Part shown: piece by piece, positions 1 through 7,360 of the stretch
Numbering within the stretch: position 1 is the stretch's first letter
Layout: each line of letters opens with the position of its first letter
DNA from: an uncultured Acidobacteriota bacterium
Lineage (GTDB): Bacteria; Acidobacteriota; Blastocatellia; Pyrinomonadales; Pyrinomonadaceae
Assembly: GCA_937859595.1 (NCBI GenBank)
Contig: CALMAH010000015.1
Span: 248,001-312,000 of the forward strand
Direction of reading: 5' to 3'
DNA length: 64,000 nucleotides
Made by a program: the position numbers and the translations under genes
The notes under the pieces: generated by a model
The model's input: only the letters and a program-made list of their open reading frames with translations
Told to the model about the DNA's origin: nothing
Database searches by the model: none

Positions 1-212
1 CCAAGGCCACCGTGGCGACGCAATACTCCGCCACGAAAGCCCCGAAGTCCACGTCCGAACCCGCCCCTCTGCATCCCCTTGCCGGCGGGCCTTTCTGCTC
101 TTTTTTCCGCTTTGTCGCCACGCTCGGTCGTCTGCGCGGAGCCGGTAACTGCGAATGTGCCTGCCAGAAACGCAGCAGCACTAAACGTTATGATCTTTTT
201 CATGTATGACAT
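1..212 (-). CDS. Exported Arg/Gly-rich protein, N-terminal part only (possibly Spy/CpxP-like)
   Basis: The frame is open from an ATG at 212 to the window edge, so only the first 70 residues are visible. It starts MSYMKKIITFSAAAFLAGTF and continues to a Sec signal peptide ending near GSAQ. A charged, Arg/Gly-rich stretch follows (ERGDKAEKRAERPAGKG, then RGGFGRGLRGFRGG). ATG 212 is preferred over the in-frame ATG at 203 because an AGAGGT ribosome site lies about 6 nt before it. This start resembles Spy/CpxP periplasmic proteins of related bacteria, which place such a linker before their LTxxQ helices, but those helices lie outside the window. The family call is therefore a guess; the export signal is not. 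It is divergent from dxs. Confidence 0.6.
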   Translation of the reverse strand, partial: MSYMKKIITFSAAAFLAGTFAVTGSAQTTERGDKAEKRAERPAGKGMQRGGFGRGLRGFRGGVLRRHGGL

Positions 213-351
213 CGTTTTACCTCTTGAAATTTTGGTCTTTTCGGCATTCGCCAATATAAATTTGACGACTGAACTGCAGAAATAGCCGATTTTTATTGTA
301 AACAAATGTAAACCGCAACCCGGCGGAAACCGGATGCTGTTCTTGTTCGAA

Positions 352-381
352 TTGTCTTTTGACCTGTTAACAGGCTAAAAT
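352..381 (+). promoter_or_regulatory. Likely dxs promoter with a perfect palindrome in its spacer
   Basis: TTGTCT (352-357) and TAAAAT (376-381) are separated by 18 bp, and a start about 7 nt downstream gives a roughly 30-nt leader to the dxs ATG at 418. The spacer contains CCTGTTAACAGG (363-374), a perfect 12-bp palindrome. A repressor bound there would cover the polymerase site. The -35 match is only moderate. Confidence 0.4.
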
Positions 382-417
382 GCGAACTTCCGGCGTTTTC
401 CGCGCCCAGCCCAAGAC

Positions 418-2346
418 ATGAGATTTTTATCAGAGATCAACTCTCCGGCAGACCTTCGTCAACTAAAGGTAGAGGACCTACAGGAAGTTGCCGACGAGGT
501 CCGGCAGTTCATTATCGACACGTGCTCGCGAGTGGGCGGGCATACGGGAGCGTCGCTTGGAGCGGTCGAGCTGGCCGTAGCGATGCACTATGTTTTCGAT
601 ACGCCGAGCGACCGCCTGGTTTGGGACGTGGGACACCAGGCTTATGCCCACAAGATACTGACCGGGCGGCGTGATCAGCTCCACACCATAAAGCAATACG
701 ACGGCCTTTCGGGTTTTCTGCGACGGGAGGAATCGGAATATGACACTTTTGGTGCCGGTCATGCTTCGACCTCGCTGTCTGCCGCGCTCGGTATGGCCAT
801 AGCCCGTGACCGAAAGGGAGCAGACTTTCATGTCTGCGCGCTGATCGGAGATTCTTCGCTTGCGGGCGGCATGGCGATGGAGGCCATCAACCAGGCCGGG
901 CACCTGAAATCGCGGCTGATCGTGCTGTTGAACGACAATGAGATGTCGATAGCCCCGGCGGTCGGCGCTCTGAGCCGATATCTGAACCGGATCAAGGAGG
1001 CGCAGAGCTATCACCACCTGAAGGAAGAAATAGGCGACGCCCTCGAAAGCGTGCCCGGGATCGGCGGAACACTTCGCTGGGCGGCGAAATCGTTCAAAGA
1101 TGCCATTGCTGCCGCCGTGCTTCCCGGCGCCCTGGTCAACGAACTTGGCTTTAAGTACATCGGTTATGTTGACGGCCATAATGTCCCGATGCTTGTAAGG
1201 GCATTAGAGGAAGCGAAGAAGGTCGACGACGGGCCAGTGATCGTACACGCACTGACCGTAAAGGGCAAAGGGTTTCCGAATCCTGAAAAGAACTATTACG
1301 CCTATCATGCGACCGGGCCGTTTGACCCCAAGACAGGGCTGCCGTTCAAATCCGGCTCCGCATCGGTGCCGACCTACACCTCGGTGTTCGGCTCGGTGAT
1401 GTGCGAATTGATGGAGCGGGACCCAGCTATAACGGCCGTTACCGCCGCTATGCCCGACGGGACTGGGATCGACAAGGTTCTAGAGAAATTCCCCGAACGT
1501 GCGTTCGACGTTGGCATTGCGGAACAGCATGCGGTGACCTTCTGCGCCGGTATGGCCTGCGAGGGGCTAAAGCCGGTCGCGGCGATCTACTCTACCTTTC
1601 TCCAGCGCGGATTCGATCAGTTGATCCATGATGTTTGTCTTCAGAGCCTGAACGTAACATTCGCAATGGATCGCGCGGGCATCGTCGGAGCGGACGGCCC
1701 GACGCACCACGGCCTGTTGGACATTGCTTATCTGCGCGGGTATCCGCACATTGTTCTGATGGCTCCGAAAGATGAAGCTGAACTTCGCGATATGGTCCTG
1801 ACCGCGATAGAACATCCCGGCCCGGCCGCGATTAGATATCCAAGGGGAAACGGACTTGGTGTGGACATCTCGACGGAACCGAAGACCTTGGAGATCGGAC
1901 GGGCGGAGGTTCTCCGCGAAGGTGAAGATATTGCGATAATCGCACTCGGCAGCATGGTCGATCCGGCGATGGGTGCGTCGCAGAAGCTGGAGACCGCAGG
2001 GTTTGATGCAACCGTAGTGAACGCTAGATTCGTCAAACCTCTGGACGAGAAATTGATAAGCGAGATCGCAACGTCGCACCGGCTGATAGTGACGGTAGAA
2101 GAGGCGTATCTTGCCGGCGGGTTCGGTTCGGCAGTAATGGAATTGCTCGAACGGCTTGGATTGCAGAACGAGGTTCGTGTTGTGAGGATGGGCGTTCCGG
2201 ACCGAATAGTTACCCATGGTGACGCGAAACTGCTGCTCGCCAAATACGGACTGGACGCGGACGGCGTCTATCAGCGTACAAAACTAGCCGCGTCAGAACT
2301 GCCGAAACGAAAAGCCGCCGGAAAAAGGTTGCGTGCGGTGAAGTGA
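418..2346 (+). CDS. dxs: 1-deoxy-D-xylulose-5-phosphate synthase
   Basis: Cytosolic, thiamine-diphosphate-dependent enzyme joining pyruvate and glyceraldehyde 3-phosphate to DXP, the first step of the MEP isoprenoid pathway. DXP also feeds thiamine and, in some bacteria, pyridoxal synthesis. At 642 aa it has normal family length. Visible motifs are the GGHTGASLG substrate loop (about 40-48), GAGHAS (112-117), the ThDP/Mg motif GDSSLAGG...NDN (144-174), the catalytic Glu in GIAEQHAV (Glu369), and GADGPTHHG followed by RYPRG in the C-terminal half. The start fits the family (MRFLSEINSPADLRQL), though no strong ribosome site precedes it. A DsbA-like gene follows after 24 nt, so co-transcription is likely. 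A palindrome sits in the likely promoter. Confidence 0.97.
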   Translation: MRFLSEINSPADLRQLKVEDLQEVADEVRQFIIDTCSRVGGHTGASLGAVELAVAMHYVFDTPSDRLVWDVGHQAYAHKILTGRRDQLHTIKQYDGLSGFLRREESEYDTFGAGHASTSLSAALGMAIARDRKGADFHVCALIGDSSLAGGMAMEAINQAGHLKSRLIVLLNDNEMSIAPAVGALSRYLNRIKEAQSYHHLKEEIGDALESVPGIGGTLRWAAKSFKDAIAAAVLPGALVNELGFKYIGYVDGHNVPMLVRALEEAKKVDDGPVIVHALTVKGKGFPNPEKNYYAYHATGPFDPKTGLPFKSGSASVPTYTSVFGSVMCELMERDPAITAVTAAMPDGTGIDKVLEKFPERAFDVGIAEQHAVTFCAGMACEGLKPVAAIYSTFLQRGFDQLIHDVCLQSLNVTFAMDRAGIVGADGPTHHGLLDIAYLRGYPHIVLMAPKDEAELRDMVLTAIEHPGPAAIRYPRGNGLGVDISTEPKTLEIGRAEVLREGEDIAIIALGSMVDPAMGASQKLETAGFDATVVNARFVKPLDEKLISEIATSHRLIVTVEEAYLAGGFGSAVMELLERLGLQNEVRVVRMGVPDRIVTHGDAKLLLAKYGLDADGVYQRTKLAASELPKRKAAGKRLRAVK

Positions 2347-2370
2347 CGAATGTCGCGGGTAATTAACTAA

Positions 2371-3171
2371 ATGAAGAAAGAAGAAAAACGAAGCGGCGGG
2401 TTGCCGCTTTCGATAATAGTACTGGTAATGATCTTGGTTGTTGTTGGCGGCCTGTGGTTTTACAGCACCTCACGGTCACAGGGGACTGCGACGGGCACGC
2501 GGACACCGCAAACCGGAACGGGGCAGACCCGCGACGTATCATCGGCTCCGCCCGGAGCGCCGGTCGGCGTCAACATGCTCGGCCCGGCCGACGCCCTTGT
2601 CACGGTCGAAGAGTTCGCTGACTACCAGTGCCAGGCCTGCGCGTTGGCCCATCCGATCATGAAAGAGCTGCAAGGGGCTTATGCCGGCAACAAGAATTTT
2701 CGGTTCATATTCCGGCATTTCCCGCTTTCGATCCCCGGCCACGATAAGTCTTATGAAGCGTCCGTTGCAACCGAAGCGGCCGCGTTGCAGGGGCGATTCT
2801 GGCAGATGCAGGACCAGCTTTTTCGAAATCAACAGGCATGGACCGGAAATCCGAACTATCGCCAGATGTGGACAGATTACGCGAGGAATATCGGGCTTGA
2901 CGTTGAGAGGTTCAGCACGGACATTGCGAGCGCCCGAACAAAAGAGCGGGTCGACATGGATATCCGGCGCGGCCGGGGCCTCGGTGTGAGCCAGACACCG
3001 ACAATATTTGTCAACGGCACATTGATACCACCGTCGGAAGTTAATATCGGTTCGCTGCGGCGGATAGTTGACGCGGAGATCCAAAAGCTCGAGGCGGCGC
3101 GGTCAACAGGCGGCGACGCGGGGAGTTCTGGAGGCGACCAGGGCGGTGCTGCCGAGCCGGATAAGAAGTGA
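2371..3171 (+). CDS. Membrane-anchored DsbA-like thiol oxidoreductase
   Basis: A 266-aa protein with one N-terminal membrane segment (about 12-31), so the catalytic domain should face the periplasm. The thioredoxin fold carries a CQAC active site (87-90) after FADYQ, and the cis-proline appears as QTPTIFVNG (about 206-214). This fits the DSBA-like thioredoxin_4 group rather than classical DsbA. The C-terminal 25 residues are a Gly/Ser/Asp-rich tail. Its stop overlaps the start of the VKOR gene. VKOR proteins are known to re-oxidise DsbA-type partners, so the two probably form one disulfide-forming system. It lies 24 nt after dxs. Confidence 0.9.
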   Translation: MKKEEKRSGGLPLSIIVLVMILVVVGGLWFYSTSRSQGTATGTRTPQTGTGQTRDVSSAPPGAPVGVNMLGPADALVTVEEFADYQCQACALAHPIMKELQGAYAGNKNFRFIFRHFPLSIPGHDKSYEASVATEAAALQGRFWQMQDQLFRNQQAWTGNPNYRQMWTDYARNIGLDVERFSTDIASARTKERVDMDIRRGRGLGVSQTPTIFVNGTLIPPSEVNIGSLRRIVDAEIQKLEAARSTGGDAGSSGGDQGGAAEPDKK

Positions 3172-3632
3172 TGGAAGTAAACAGGGAAACTTCGCGGAAG
3201 TCTTCCCTTCCGGTTTGGCTGCCCGCGGCCGCGGCGATCATTGCGCTGGTGGGCCTTATCGATTCCGTTTATCTTACTGCAAAGCACTACGCCGACGGGG
3301 TCGTGCCTTGCAGCCTGATCGATGGCTGCGAAAAGGTGCTGACCAGCACGTACGCCGAAATATTGGGCGTTCCCATCGCTGCACTCGGTGCACTCTCATA
3401 CTTCATTGCATTTTCCCTTGCAACTTTGGCGGCGTTCGGGGATCGGCGAATGTGGCCGGTTTTCGGCGTGCTCACAGCGGCGATGGCGGCATTCTCGCTT
3501 TGGCTGATCTATCTCCAGGCATTTGAGATAGGCGCATTCTGCCAGTTCTGTCTTATCTCGGCAGCCACCAGCCTACTCCTTTTTGTCCTGTTTTTCGCGT
3601 CCAGATTTTTTTTCGGTTCTCCAAAAAAGTGA
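3171..3632 (+). CDS. Vitamin K epoxide reductase family protein (VKOR)
   Basis: Integral membrane protein of 153 aa predicted to re-oxidise the neighbouring DsbA-like protein using quinone. It has four or five hydrophobic segments. The conserved loop cysteines are at 47 and 53 (PCSLIDGCEKV) and the quinone-side CxxC is CQFC (124-127). The Ser/Thr after the loop (VLTST) is typical. The ATG at 3171 overlaps the upstream stop by one base (TGATG); a GTG three bases earlier is an alternative. Some bacteria fuse VKOR to its thioredoxin partner, while here they are separate, translationally coupled genes. Confidence 0.92.
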   Translation: MEVNRETSRKSSLPVWLPAAAAIIALVGLIDSVYLTAKHYADGVVPCSLIDGCEKVLTSTYAEILGVPIAALGALSYFIAFSLATLAAFGDRRMWPVFGVLTAAMAAFSLWLIYLQAFEIGAFCQFCLISAATSLLLFVLFFASRFFFGSPKK

Positions 3633-3661
3633 AACCGCCGATCGCTGGAGAACGAATAAAT

Positions 3662-3761
3662 AAGTGCCGTACATCGACACAGCCGGGGCCGTGTTGATGC
3701 TCATGCCAACGTCAAATGACCAGATCATTGGAGTAGACGTCGGTTAGGCAGTGCGGCACTT
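3662..3761 (+). other. Candidate structured RNA or DNA element (three-way junction)
   Basis: The 183-bp gap between the VKOR gene and the sigma factor has no convincing ORF but contains nested complementarity. The outer stem is perfect, 8 bp (3662-3669 with 3754-3761). Inside it is a 12-pair hairpin with one wobble and one mismatch (3672-3683 with 3688-3699, loop CGGG). A second arm pairs 7 of 8 bases (3706-3713 with 3736-3743), topped by 5 bp (3715-3719 with 3725-3729). No T-run follows, so it is not a simple terminator. I do not recognise a known riboswitch. Either strand could be the active one. Confidence 0.35.
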
Positions 3762-3815
3762 GGCAGAAACGGCAAAAATAGGGTAGCTTAATTGTAAAGA
3801 ATTCAAGTTTGAACA

Positions 3816-4379
3816 GTGTCGAACGAAGCTATCCTAAATAGAATTGCCAACGGCGACCAAGACGCGGTCCAAGAGTGCCTCAAAACCTATGGGGGGCTCG
3901 TATGGTCGCTTGCTCGCCGAATGCTGAGAAACTCCGACGACGCAGAAGATGCGGTCCAGGAGATATTTGTTGACATTTGGAAGAACGCAGGCAGGTTTGA
4001 CCCCTCACAGTCCTCCGAGACCACGTTCATTGCGATGATCGCACGTCGACGATTGATCGACAGGATCCGATTTACGCAAAGGCGTCTCTCGCCCGACTCA
4101 ATAGAAGATATTCTGGCCGAACCGGCCGACGTTTCCAAGCAGAGTGTGCAGACAGTTGTCGAAGCAAAAGAGGCCTACAAGGCGCTCCAGCAGCTTCGCC
4201 CGGAGCAGAAGCAGGTATTGCAGCTATCGATCATCCAGGGAATGTCCCACCAGGAGATCGCAGATGCGACAGGAATGCCTCTGGGAACCGTCAAAACACA
4301 TGCAAGACGAGGCTTGATACAAGCTCGCGAGATCATGGGGTTAGGAGATCCGACATCTTTTAAGGAGGTGGCCGTATGA
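3816..4379 (+). CDS. ECF-type RNA polymerase sigma factor
   Basis: 187-aa group IV sigma factor. Region 2 is visible at about 25-88 (RNSDDAEDAVQEIFVDIWKN, then the -10-recognising helix ending RRRLIDRIR). Region 4 spans about 123-172, with the helix-turn-helix in GMSHQEIADATGMPLGTVKT. The predicted start is GTG (GTG TCG AAC) without an obvious ribosome site. Its stop overlaps the start of the anti-sigma gene by four bases (ATGA). The pairing with an RskA-type membrane anti-sigma factor suggests a SigK-like regulator released by an envelope signal. The target regulon cannot be read here. Confidence 0.92.
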   Translation: MSNEAILNRIANGDQDAVQECLKTYGGLVWSLARRMLRNSDDAEDAVQEIFVDIWKNAGRFDPSQSSETTFIAMIARRRLIDRIRFTQRRLSPDSIEDILAEPADVSKQSVQTVVEAKEAYKALQQLRPEQKQVLQLSIIQGMSHQEIADATGMPLGTVKTHARRGLIQAREIMGLGDPTSFKEVAV

Positions 4380-5248
4380 AGAAAAGTATAGAAGAATCTA
4401 TTCTTGACCTTCTGTGCAAACAGGCGGTTTACGGCCTCACCGAGGATGAGATCGGAGAATTGAGGCAGTTGGAGGAAATGTCAAACAGCAGTTGGGAGTC
4501 GCGGTCCCTGGAGTTGACCGCGGCGGCCATTAGCCTCGCGGGGCTTGAGAGCATCGAACCGATGCCCAAGCATCTTGAGGCAAAGATCATGGCGAGCGCC
4601 GCGGAGACTTTCTCGCCGGCGCAGAGCGATGCCCCGACGGAAGCGAGTGTTTTTACCGCACCGAGGCGTCCTGTCGTGCGGGAAGACGACGAGCCGAGGG
4701 GATCCTTCTGGAATTGGTTTGGTTGGGCGGTGGCCGCTGCGGCGTGTATCGCCCTTGCCGTCAACGTCTGGACAACCCGGATGGATACCCAACTCGCTCG
4801 CGATCCGAAACCGCAGCCGACCGTCGAGGCCAAGCCGAGTCTCGCTGAACTAAGGGCCCAGTTAGTGGCAACTGCTTCGGATGTGGTCCGCGGCGAATGG
4901 GGGCCCGCGAACGTTGACGAAATAAAGGAGATCTCGGGAGACGTTGTCTGGAGCGACACGAGGCAGGAAGGCTATATGACATTTCGCGGCCTACCGGCAA
5001 ACGACCCGGAAAGGGAGGTTTACCAACTCTGGATCTTTGACGAGTCGCAGGATGAAAAGACACCGATCGACGGAGGCGTTTTTGATGTTACTACGGACGG
5101 AGAGGTCGTGGTTCCGATCGATGCGAAGCTCAAGGCTAGAAATCCGGCGGCGTTCGCTGTGACGATAGAGAAGCCGGGCGGTGTTGTGGTCTCTAGTCGA
5201 GAAAAGATAGCCGCACTCGCAAAGGTCAGCGCCGACTCAAGGTCGTAG
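4376..5248 (+). CDS. RskA-type transmembrane anti-sigma factor
   Basis: 290 aa. The N-terminal cytosolic part (1-110) should bind the preceding sigma factor. It lacks an obvious HxxxCxxC zinc motif. A single membrane helix lies at about 112-132, followed by a periplasmic RskA domain (about 150-285) with the usual features: GDVVWS, a G-x-M-x-F turn, VYQLWIFDE and a C-terminal FAVTIEKPGG. A strong AAGGAGGT ribosome site precedes the ATG. Known RskA proteins are cleaved by regulated proteolysis to free the sigma factor. Translational coupling to the sigma gene should keep the two in balance. A terminator follows. Confidence 0.9.
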   Translation: MKKSIEESILDLLCKQAVYGLTEDEIGELRQLEEMSNSSWESRSLELTAAAISLAGLESIEPMPKHLEAKIMASAAETFSPAQSDAPTEASVFTAPRRPVVREDDEPRGSFWNWFGWAVAAAACIALAVNVWTTRMDTQLARDPKPQPTVEAKPSLAELRAQLVATASDVVRGEWGPANVDEIKEISGDVVWSDTRQEGYMTFRGLPANDPEREVYQLWIFDESQDEKTPIDGGVFDVTTDGEVVVPIDAKLKARNPAAFAVTIEKPGGVVVSSREKIAALAKVSADSRS

Positions 5249-5268
5249 TGATCTCCTCTTAAATGAAG

Positions 5269-5303
5269 AAAAGGTCCTCGGGATGAACCTGAGGGCCTTT
5301 TCT
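5269..5303. terminator. Intrinsic terminator between convergent genes
   Basis: The stem AAAAGGTCCTCGG pairs with CCTGAGGGCCTTTT (one bulge and one mismatch) and is followed by TCTATTT. Flanking A and T runs make it usable in both directions, ending the sigma/anti-sigma operon and the facing DUF3857 gene. Confidence 0.75.
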
Positions 5304-5323
5304 ATTTAGTAGATCTCGCTATC

Positions 5324-7285
5324 TTATCTGCGCATCAGTACGACCGCCGACTGCTCCGCGTCCAGCATTCGGGCAAAGAACTTTCTTACCTCGTCGTATC
5401 TGTCCGGGGGAACGAGAGAACGATTCAGTTGGTAAGAACGCTCGAAATGGAGCTTGCCTTCCTTTACCTTGAATTTCGTTGAATATCTGCCGAACTCAGA
5501 TTCCATATCCACCTCATCCGGTATCTCGTCAACTTCAAATCCCTCAGGCAGCGTGAACACAACAGATTCGCGCATCATCATCGCTTCAAGTTCAACCGGG
5601 TTCTGTCGGCTTGAGTCTGTCAATGCGACGGCATTTCGACGACCGACAACTACCGGCTTGAACACAAGGAGACGGTCACGCATCAACTGACCGTAGCGTG
5701 GGGTTTCGAACGCGATCTCAAGGTGAAAGGCCGCTTCGTCCTGAATATCTTTGGAAGACAGGTCTACAAGCCGTGCCCCTGTCGCTCCGCGGGTGAGCCA
5801 ACCCTCGATCGCCTTTCGGTAATCAGCGACAGAAAGCTCGCGGATCTCACGTCGAAATATCGTTGATGTCTGGCCGTTCGCTCGTTCGGTGATCGTGCCG
5901 ACAAGCTGACCCGCACCGTCGAGCGTTGCCTCGATGGTGCGCTCGAGAAGGTCAACATCGGGCGGCGTAACCGGCATCTGCGAAAGCCCGCCTTTTTCTC
6001 CTGCGATGATCAGTCCGTGGCTGCCTTGTAGATAATCGGGCAGGTCGCCGACCGGTGTGAATGTGTCCGTTGCGTCGAAGATCAGAAGCCGGCCGAGACG
6101 CTCATGCTCGATAACGGTGGGGGCGTCTGTTTCGCTGCTAACCCGGACAGCGATAATGCAATGATTGAACTGACGCGGAGAGGCCCATTCCGTCTTCACG
6201 TAAGTGGGGTCGCCCGAATAGATCGCGATCGGATATGCCTCAATATCGAGGGTCTTTAAAAGGGCCCTCATAAGATTGGCCTTATCCTTACAGTCGCCGT
6301 AGCCTCGGCTCAACACCAGATTCGAGGGACGCGGTTTGTAGCCGTTGCCGTGGCCGACGCCGATGTCGATAGAGATATACTGAAGGTTCTGAACGAAATG
6401 CCCGATCGCCCTTATCTTTTCAAGTTCGGTCTTGGCGTTTGCGGTAAGTTCCTTTGCCTTGGCAATTATTTCGGGTGTTATTACCACCTGCGGATCATAG
6501 AGTCCGGATGCCCAGCGGGAAACGTCGAGCCAATCGGCAAAAGCCCGGTTCACAGCCGCCGACGGATCGGCGGGGGCATAGTTGACCGCGATCCTCGGTG
6601 CAAGATTCACCAAAGAGGGGCTCATCGGTTCCGGCGGGATCGGTTTCAGGTCGTTGAGTTCCCATGTGTATGTGGTGCCTGAAACTTGGGGCTCGACCTG
6701 TGGGTGGTTGAACGTTGTCGAAGTGGCCTGCCAACCCTGCGGCAGCGTTAAGGCATATCGCGAGACCAGCACAGGCAGCCGGCCTTGGAAACGATGGATA
6801 TCCTGATAGAAGAGCGGTGTGTCCTCAGAAACAATGGTATATCCAAAAACATGCTCAGCGTCCACTTCCCTCGAGGCATCTATGATCTTGAGCCGCCCCT
6901 CGTTGTAGACGTCGTTCCGGTCCGCGATGATGTCGATAATGGTTTTCTTGTCATAAAATCTCGACGATCCGTTTGGCCTGATCGACCACGCCTCAATGTC
7001 GCGCACACGGCCCGCACTCGTAAGGTAATAGGCCTGCGCGACTGCGAAACTGCGGCCTTCCCGGTTTAGCAGCCTTACAGCGTAATTCTCGGTAGTAACG
7101 AGCCGCCCGTTGCTCTCCAGTACAACGCGGCTTTCCGAATGAAGCACGACCGCGGGAACATCGCGGGCATATTGCGGAGCCTGACGTTTAGCGGCAGCCG
7201 AAAGCCACGCCGGAGGGTTTTTTGCGACCACCGCGGGGGCAAACGCCAACAAGCAAAACAAGAAGGGAAGAGAACGCTTTAACAT
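5324..7285 (-). CDS. Exported DUF3857/transglutaminase-like protein with intact triad
   Basis: 653 aa with a Sec signal peptide (MLKRSLPFLFCLLAFAP). The ATG at 7285 is chosen because GGAGGT lies just upstream; a start at 7357 would crowd the gene before it. Domains in order: DUF3857 (about 45-215), transglutaminase core (about 270-410), and a C-terminal beta-rich DUF3858-like region. The catalytic triad is complete: Cys332 in GYGDCKDKA, His375 in QFNHCII, Asp404 in IFDATD. Such proteins are presumed periplasmic or surface transglutaminases or proteases; their substrates are unknown. It is the second gene of a pair with a related protein that lacks the triad. Confidence 0.88.
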   Translation of the reverse strand: MLKRSLPFLFCLLAFAPAVVAKNPPAWLSAAAKRQAPQYARDVPAVVLHSESRVVLESNGRLVTTENYAVRLLNREGRSFAVAQAYYLTSAGRVRDIEAWSIRPNGSSRFYDKKTIIDIIADRNDVYNEGRLKIIDASREVDAEHVFGYTIVSEDTPLFYQDIHRFQGRLPVLVSRYALTLPQGWQATSTTFNHPQVEPQVSGTTYTWELNDLKPIPPEPMSPSLVNLAPRIAVNYAPADPSAAVNRAFADWLDVSRWASGLYDPQVVITPEIIAKAKELTANAKTELEKIRAIGHFVQNLQYISIDIGVGHGNGYKPRPSNLVLSRGYGDCKDKANLMRALLKTLDIEAYPIAIYSGDPTYVKTEWASPRQFNHCIIAVRVSSETDAPTVIEHERLGRLLIFDATDTFTPVGDLPDYLQGSHGLIIAGEKGGLSQMPVTPPDVDLLERTIEATLDGAGQLVGTITERANGQTSTIFRREIRELSVADYRKAIEGWLTRGATGARLVDLSSKDIQDEAAFHLEIAFETPRYGQLMRDRLLVFKPVVVGRRNAVALTDSSRQNPVELEAMMMRESVVFTLPEGFEVDEIPDEVDMESEFGRYSTKFKVKEGKLHFERSYQLNRSLVPPDRYDEVRKFFARMLDAEQSAVVLMRR

Positions 7286-7360
7286 CGGGGTACTACCTCC
7301 AAAGATCGAACCGGCCCGTCCGATCGAAAAACGCGGGCGGCAGATCGCTCCGCCCATTCC

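Noticed and set aside
12..285. Two short plus-strand frames at the window start
   Set aside because: They are antisense to, and extend past, the exported-protein gene on the minus strand, which has a signal peptide and ribosome site.
478..1179. Minus-strand frame of 233 codons within dxs
   Set aside because: Shadow of the dxs ThDP domain.
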